Positions 59,881 through 64,000 of a stretch of DNA of 64,000 bases are shown here, piece after piece. The notes under the pieces were generated by a model that did no database searches, was not told the DNA's origin, and saw only the letters and a list, made by a program, of their open reading frames with translations. Positions within the stretch are counted from its first letter, which is position 1, and each line of letters starts with the position of its first letter. The position numbers were made by a program, and so were the translations under genes. Origin of the DNA: CAVVSD01 sp963757125 (GTDB lineage: Bacteria; Actinomycetota; Thermoleophilia; Solirubrobacterales; Solirubrobacteraceae); contig CAVWQP010000009.1 of assembly GCA_963757125.1 (NCBI GenBank), positions 1,302,001 through 1,366,000 of the forward strand, written 5' to 3'.

Positions 59881-61118
59881 CGAGCGCCCCGGGTCCGTCG
59901 CGCTGGAGCACGGCGCATCCGCACGTGACGCCCCTGGATGACGGCCTGCTGCCGGGCGGCTTCCGCGCCTCCGGCGTCCACGCCGGGCTCAAGCCCGAGG
60001 GCCTCGACCTGGGACTCATGATCAGCGTCGAGCCGGAGACCACGAGCGCCGCGCGCTTCACCGCCTCCTCCGTCGTCGCCGCCCCGGTCGAGCTGTGCCG
60101 CAAGCGCACCCGCCTCGAAGCGATCCGAACGATCGCCGCGAACTCGGGCAACGCGAACGCCGCGACCGGCAACTTCGGCTACGAGCAGGCCGCCCGCGTG
60201 CAGGGCGCCGCCGGGATGGTGGGCGGCGTGCGCGAGGACCAGGTCGCCGTCGCCTCGACCGGCGTCATCGGCGTGCAGCTCGACGGCCAGGCCATGATCC
60301 GCGGCCTCGCGCGCGCCCACGGCGAGCTGCGCCGCGACGGCGCCGAGGACTTCGCGGACGCGATCCGCACGACCGACGCGTTCGCCAAGCGCGCGTGCGT
60401 CGAGGTGCAGCTGCCGTCCGGCACGGTGCGCCTCACCGCGCAGGCCAAGGGCGCGGGCATGATCCAGCCGGGCTTCGCGACGATGCTGTGCTTCGTGCAG
60501 ACCGACGCCGTCCTGTCGCCCGAGACCGCCGACCTGCTGCTCGGTGTGTGCGTGAAGCGCTCGTTCGAGCGCATCTCCGTCGACGGCCAGCTCTCCACGA
60601 ACGACACCGTGATCCTGCAGTGCTCGGGCGCCAGCGACGTCACCGTCGCTCCCGAGTCCGAGGACGAGCTGCGCTTCGGCGAGGCGCTCGACGCCGTGCT
60701 GCGCGACCTCGCGCTGCTCATCGTCCGCGACGGCGAGGGCGCCGGCCGGGTCGGCCGCGTCGTCGTCCGCGGCGGCGACGGCGCCGCGGCCGAGCGCGCC
60801 GCGCGGGCGGTCGCGAACTCGCCGCTCGTGAAGACGGCGCTGCACGGCGGCGACCCGAACTGGGGGCGCATCGCGCAGGCGGTCGGCGGCGCGCTGCCGA
60901 GCACGACCCCGCTCGCCCTGGACATCGCGATCGAGGGCGTGCAGGTGTGCAAGGGGAGCGCCGCAGGGCGGTTCGACCTGTCCGAGCTCGCCGCGGCGGT
61001 TTCCCGCGACGAGGTGGAGTACGAGGTGCGGCTGCCCGGCGAGGGCGCGGAGACCGAGGTCTTCTTCTCCGACCTCGGCCATGGCTACGTGACGATCAAC
61101 GCGGACTACACGACATGA
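59877..61118 (+). CDS. argJ: Bifunctional glutamate N-acetyltransferase (ornithine acetyltransferase)
   Basis: The 413-residue protein recycles the acetyl group from N-acetylornithine to glutamate. It contains IAANSGNANAATGNFGYEQA, STGVIGVQLDG and the self-cleavage region KGAGMIQPGFATMLCFVQTD, where the Thr of ATML becomes the N-terminal nucleophile of the beta chain, then SFERISVDGQLSTNDTVIL and HGGDPNWGRIAQAVG. No argA or argE is needed with this enzyme. The GTG start overlaps the argC stop (GTGA). Confidence 0.96.
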   Translation: MTSAPGPSRWSTAHPHVTPLDDGLLPGGFRASGVHAGLKPEGLDLGLMISVEPETTSAARFTASSVVAAPVELCRKRTRLEAIRTIAANSGNANAATGNFGYEQAARVQGAAGMVGGVREDQVAVASTGVIGVQLDGQAMIRGLARAHGELRRDGAEDFADAIRTTDAFAKRACVEVQLPSGTVRLTAQAKGAGMIQPGFATMLCFVQTDAVLSPETADLLLGVCVKRSFERISVDGQLSTNDTVILQCSGASDVTVAPESEDELRFGEALDAVLRDLALLIVRDGEGAGRVGRVVVRGGDGAAAERAARAVANSPLVKTALHGGDPNWGRIAQAVGGALPSTTPLALDIAIEGVQVCKGSAAGRFDLSELAAAVSRDEVEYEVRLPGEGAETEVFFSDLGHGYVTINADYTT

Positions 61119-61969
61119 ACGGACGCGACGTAGGGACCCTGCTGGAGGCGCTCCCGTACATGCGGGAGTTCGCCGGCCAGACGGTGGTCATCAAGTACGG
61201 CGGGGCGGCGATGGAGGACCCGGAGCTGCGCGAGGACTTCGCGCGCGACGTGGTGCTCCTGAAGTACGTCGGCCTGCGTCCCGTCGTCGTCCACGGCGGC
61301 GGGCCGGAGATCACGGCGTACATGAACAAGCTCGGCCTGCCGGTCGAGTTCATCAGCGGGCTGCGGGTGAGCGACGAGGCGACCGTGGAGGTCGCCAAGA
61401 TGGTGCTCGTCGGGAAGGTGAACAAGGACATCGTCCTGCGCCTGAACCGCCACGGTCAGCCCGCGGTGGGCCTGTGCGGGGACGACGGTTCGCTGTTCCG
61501 CGTCGCGCGCCAGACCGCGCCGGGCGGCGAGGACATCGGCTTCGTCGGCCGGATCGAGCGCGTCGACGTGGACGTCCTGCTGCACATCGCGCAGGACTAC
61601 ATCCCGGTCGTGGCGTCCGTCGGTGCCGACCGCGAGGGCAACTCCTACAACGTCAACGCCGACGAGGCGGCCGCCGCGGTCGCCCGCGCCCTGCGCGCCT
61701 ACAAGGTCATGTTCCTCACCGACGTCCCCGGCTGGCTGCGCGATCCCTCCGACCTGGACTCGGTCATCTCCGAGGCCGGCGCCGACGAGGTGACCGCCGC
61801 GCTGCCCGGCATCGCCGGCGGCATGCGACCGAAGCTGCAGGCCTGCCTGGACGCGATCCACGGCGGCGTCACCTACGCGCACATCGTCGACGGCCGCGTC
61901 CCGCACTCCATGCTGATGGAGCTGTTCACGGACGCGGGCATGGGAACCAAGATCAGGGCGGCGGCATGA
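61115..61969 (+). CDS. argB: Acetylglutamate kinase
   Basis: The 284-residue kinase phosphorylates N-acetylglutamate. Motifs: VVIKYGGAAMED (substrate lysine/GG), RPVVVHGGGPEI, GKVNKDIVLRLNRHGQPAVG, and VMFLTDVPGWL plus GIAGGMRPKLQACLDAI for nucleotide and N-acetyl binding. An N-terminal helix (LLEALPYMREFAG) like that of arginine-inhibited hexameric enzymes suggests feedback control by arginine. ATG overlaps the argJ stop (ATGA). Confidence 0.97.
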   Translation: MNGRDVGTLLEALPYMREFAGQTVVIKYGGAAMEDPELREDFARDVVLLKYVGLRPVVVHGGGPEITAYMNKLGLPVEFISGLRVSDEATVEVAKMVLVGKVNKDIVLRLNRHGQPAVGLCGDDGSLFRVARQTAPGGEDIGFVGRIERVDVDVLLHIAQDYIPVVASVGADREGNSYNVNADEAAAAVARALRAYKVMFLTDVPGWLRDPSDLDSVISEAGADEVTAALPGIAGGMRPKLQACLDAIHGGVTYAHIVDGRVPHSMLMELFTDAGMGTKIRAAA

Positions 61970-63126
61970 GCACGGCGGACTACGACACACACCTCGCGAC
62001 CACCTACGCGCGCTACCCGGTCGAGTTCGTCCGGGGAGAGGGGGTGCGCCTCTGGGACGCCGAGGGCAACGAGTACCTCGACTTCCTCGCCGGGATCTCC
62101 GTGTCCAGCGTCGGGCACTGCCATCCCGCCGTGGTCAAGGCGATCCAGGAGCAGGCGGCGCGGCTCATCCACGTCGGCAACCTCTTCTACACCGAGCCGA
62201 TGGCGCGGCTCGCCGACCGCCTCGCGGAGAGCTCGCTCGGCGGGCGCGTGTTCTTCACGAACTCCGGCGCGGAGGCGGTCGAGGCGGCACTCAAGCTCGC
62301 CCGCAAGGCCAAGCGCGGCGGGGACATCGTCGTCGCGCACCGCGCGTTCCACGGCCGGACGATGGGCGCGCTGAGCGCCACGCCGCAGGAGGCCAAGCAG
62401 GCGCCGTTCGCACCGCTCGTCCCCGGCTTCATCGCCGTCGAGCCGACGGCCGAGGCGATCAGCGCCGCGGTCAACGAGCGCACGGCCGCGGTGCTCATCG
62501 AGCCGGTGCAGGGGGAGGGCGGCATCTGGCCATTGCCGTTCGAGGTGCTGGCGGCGGCGCGCGAGGCCTGCGACGCCGTCGGCGCTGCGCTCATCTTCGA
62601 CGAGATCCAGTGCGGGCTCGGGCGCACCGGCCACGCCTGGGCCTACCAGGCCTCGGGCGTCGTGCCCGACGCGCTCACCACGGCCAAGGCCCTCGGCGGC
62701 GGACTGCCGATCGGGGCGCTCATCACCGGGGACCGGCTCGCCGACGTGCTGCAGCCCGGCGACCACGGCTCGACGTTCCCCGGCGGCCCGGTCGTCGCCG
62801 CAGCCGCGCTCGCCACGCTCGACGTCCTGCTCGATCCCGCGCTCCACGAGCGCATCCAGGACCTCGGTGCCCGGCTGCTCGACGAGCTGGCCGAGCTGCC
62901 GCGCGTGACCGCCGCCCGCGGCGTCGGGCTCATGCTCGCCATCGAGCTCGAGACCGGCGACGCGCCCGACGTCGTCCGCCGCGCCCTGCTCGAGCACCGC
63001 CTCGTGCTCAACGCGACCGGCCCCACCACGATCCGCCTCCTCCCGCCGCTCATCGTGACCGACGAGGAGCTCGCGGAGGCCCTCCGGCGGCTGCGCGCCG
63101 CCCTCGAGTCCGAAAGCCAGGTATGA
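61966..63126 (+). CDS. argD: Acetylornithine aminotransferase
   Basis: The 386-residue PLP enzyme converts N-acetylglutamate semialdehyde to N-acetylornithine. Motifs: FLAGISVSSVGHCHPAVVKA, FFTNSGAEAVEAALKLARK (phosphate loop), LIEPVQGEGGIWPLP, IFDEIQCGLGRTGHAWAYQA and the Schiff-base lysine in TTAKALGGGLPIGA. Length is typical. The ATG overlaps the argB stop (ATGA) and the stop overlaps argG (ATGA). Confidence 0.97.
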   Translation: MSTADYDTHLATTYARYPVEFVRGEGVRLWDAEGNEYLDFLAGISVSSVGHCHPAVVKAIQEQAARLIHVGNLFYTEPMARLADRLAESSLGGRVFFTNSGAEAVEAALKLARKAKRGGDIVVAHRAFHGRTMGALSATPQEAKQAPFAPLVPGFIAVEPTAEAISAAVNERTAAVLIEPVQGEGGIWPLPFEVLAAAREACDAVGAALIFDEIQCGLGRTGHAWAYQASGVVPDALTTAKALGGGLPIGALITGDRLADVLQPGDHGSTFPGGPVVAAAALATLDVLLDPALHERIQDLGARLLDELAELPRVTAARGVGLMLAIELETGDAPDVVRRALLEHRLVLNATGPTTIRLLPPLIVTDEELAEALRRLRAALESESQV

Positions 63127-64000
63127 CCGACGCACCCCGCACCTCCGCTCACACCATCCCGCCGCCCGGCCAGGCGGCCGAGCGCGTCCGCGCGCAGGCG
63201 ATCGCATCCTACGAGGCAAACCACGACGAGGTGAACCGTGTCTGCCTCCTGTACTCAGGCGGGTTGGACACCAGTGTGATGCTCAAGTGGATCCAGGATG
63301 AGTATGAGGCCGAGGTTGTCACTCTCACAGTGAATCTCGGGCAGCCGGGTGAGGACTACGAGGTCGTGGAGGGCAAGGCGAAGGACCTCGGCGCGATCGA
63401 GACGCACGTCATCGATGCGCGCGAGGAGTTCGCCAACGACTTCATCGTCCCCGCCATCAAGGCCAACGCGATCTACGGCCTCGGCTACCCGCTCTTCACG
63501 GCGCTGGGCCGGCCGCTCATCGCCAAGTGGGCCGTCGAGATCGCCCGGCAGACCGGGTGCGACACCATCGCCCACGGCTGCACCGGCAAGGGCAACGACC
63601 AGGTCCGCATCGAGGCGACGATCGCGACGCTCGCGCCCGAGCTGAAGGTGATCGCGCCGGTCCGCGGCTGGCAGATGGGCCGCGACGAGGAGATCGCCTA
63701 CGCCCGCGAGCACGGGATCCCGGTGAAGGGTGGGACCGAGTCGGCCCCGTACTCGATCGACGACAACCTCTGGGGGCGCTCCTCGGAGGGCAAGTGGATC
63801 GAGGACATCGAGCACGCGCCGGAGGACGACGTCTTCCAGCTCGTGACGCGGCCCGAGGACGCGCCCGACGAGTCCGAGGTCATCGAGGTCGAGTTCGAGC
63901 GCGGCGTCCCCGTCGGTCTGAACGGCGTGCGCCTCGGCATCGTCGACCTGCTCGAGCAGGCGGCGGAGATCGGCATCCGCCACGGCGTCGGGATCGTCGA
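63123..64000 (+). CDS. argG: Argininosuccinate synthase, N-terminal part (runs off the window)
   Basis: The open frame from the ATG at 63123 encodes an ATP-dependent ligase joining citrulline and aspartate. The P-loop VCLLYSGGLDTSVMLKWI, HGCTGKGNDQVRIE and SIDDNLWGRSSEG are diagnostic. The protein has an N-terminal extension of about 36 residues before the P-loop (TDAPRTSAHTIPPPGQAAER), longer than usual, so a GTG at 63231 is an alternative start. The first codons of the P-loop region (about 63240-63340) use many A/T-ending codons, unlike the rest. No argH or argF appears before the edge. Confidence 0.95.
   Translation, partial: MTDAPRTSAHTIPPPGQAAERVRAQAIASYEANHDEVNRVCLLYSGGLDTSVMLKWIQDEYEAEVVTLTVNLGQPGEDYEVVEGKAKDLGAIETHVIDAREEFANDFIVPAIKANAIYGLGYPLFTALGRPLIAKWAVEIARQTGCDTIAHGCTGKGNDQVRIEATIATLAPELKVIAPVRGWQMGRDEEIAYAREHGIPVKGGTESAPYSIDDNLWGRSSEGKWIEDIEHAPEDDVFQLVTRPEDAPDESEVIEVEFERGVPVGLNGVRLGIVDLLEQAAEIGIRHGVGIV

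Noticed and set aside
1..64000. tRNA, rRNA, integrase or transposase genes
   Set aside because: I scanned the gaps and frames by eye and found no cloverleaf, rRNA core or recombinase motif; a dedicated search could still find a divergent one.

Overview
The window is about 70% GC DNA packed with genes, with many GTG and some TTG starts and many 1- to 4-base start/stop overlaps (ATGA, GTGA, TTGA, TGATG). The gene content (PspC, PRC-barrel/DUF2382, SARP- and LuxR-type regulators, actinobacterial ECF sigma groups, and the order thrS-infC-rpmI-rplT-trmH-pheS-pheT-argC-argJ-argB-argD-argG) suggests a chromosome of a high-GC actinobacterium, most likely of the Thermoleophilia/Solirubrobacterales type. 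That placement is inferred from gene style and order; no rRNA or tRNA gene lies in the window to settle it. I found no CRISPR array, integrase, insertion sequence or replication origin.

Layout. 0-9 kb: a truncated amidohydrolase, small stress and VOC proteins, a secreted zinc peptidase, a 1,128-residue membrane-anchored regulator/propeller/solute-binding fusion, the SelO AMPylator and a PspC protein. 9-14 kb: a secreted beta-trefoil protein, an SDR/queA/amidohydrolase operon and a MetE-like protein. 14-21.7 kb: a DUF3516 Ski2-type helicase coupled to a LanC-like protein, acetolactate decarboxylase, an M48 peptidase coupled to a PEP-mutase-like enzyme, an ArsR regulator and a truncated haemoglobin. 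21.7-25.1 kb: an RTX-repeat protein and a lower-GC patch with an unknown gene. 25-32.5 kb: a MarR-controlled drug exporter, an MMPL/RND exporter, polyphosphate kinase 2 and a membrane/stress cluster. 32.7-41.4 kb: a TetR-GAF-PP2C fusion, an epoxide hydrolase, a large LuxR regulator, a DGPF/ECF42 sigma operon and a second MetE-like protein. 41.4-50 kb: an MFS carrier with a 48-residue partner, a secreted trypsin-like protease, an ECF41 sigma facing its probable epimerase target, a lone receiver domain, an AAC(3)-like acetyltransferase and an aminotransferase. 50-64 kb: a translation block followed by an arginine biosynthesis operon that runs off the right edge.

Control logic. Two sigma factors can be matched to promoter-like sequences beside them: TGTCGA-17-CGTC before the DGPF/ECF42 pair and TGTCACA-16-CGTC between ECF41 and the epimerase. 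The MarR gene and the exporter after it share ACGATC/GATCGT inverted repeats. A strong intrinsic terminator separates rplT from the trmH-pheST-arg genes, and a stable hairpin sits directly before rpmI.

A striking feature is a set of twelve single-base frame breaks in nine loci: a 2.2 kb remnant, queA, helicase, LanC, globin, RTX, TetR-PP2C, LuxR and ECF41. Every one is repaired by removing a single base, after which each gene's length is a whole number of codons. The translation/arginine block has none. They may be residual insertion errors in the assembly or real decay, so these genes are given with their reconstructed limits.
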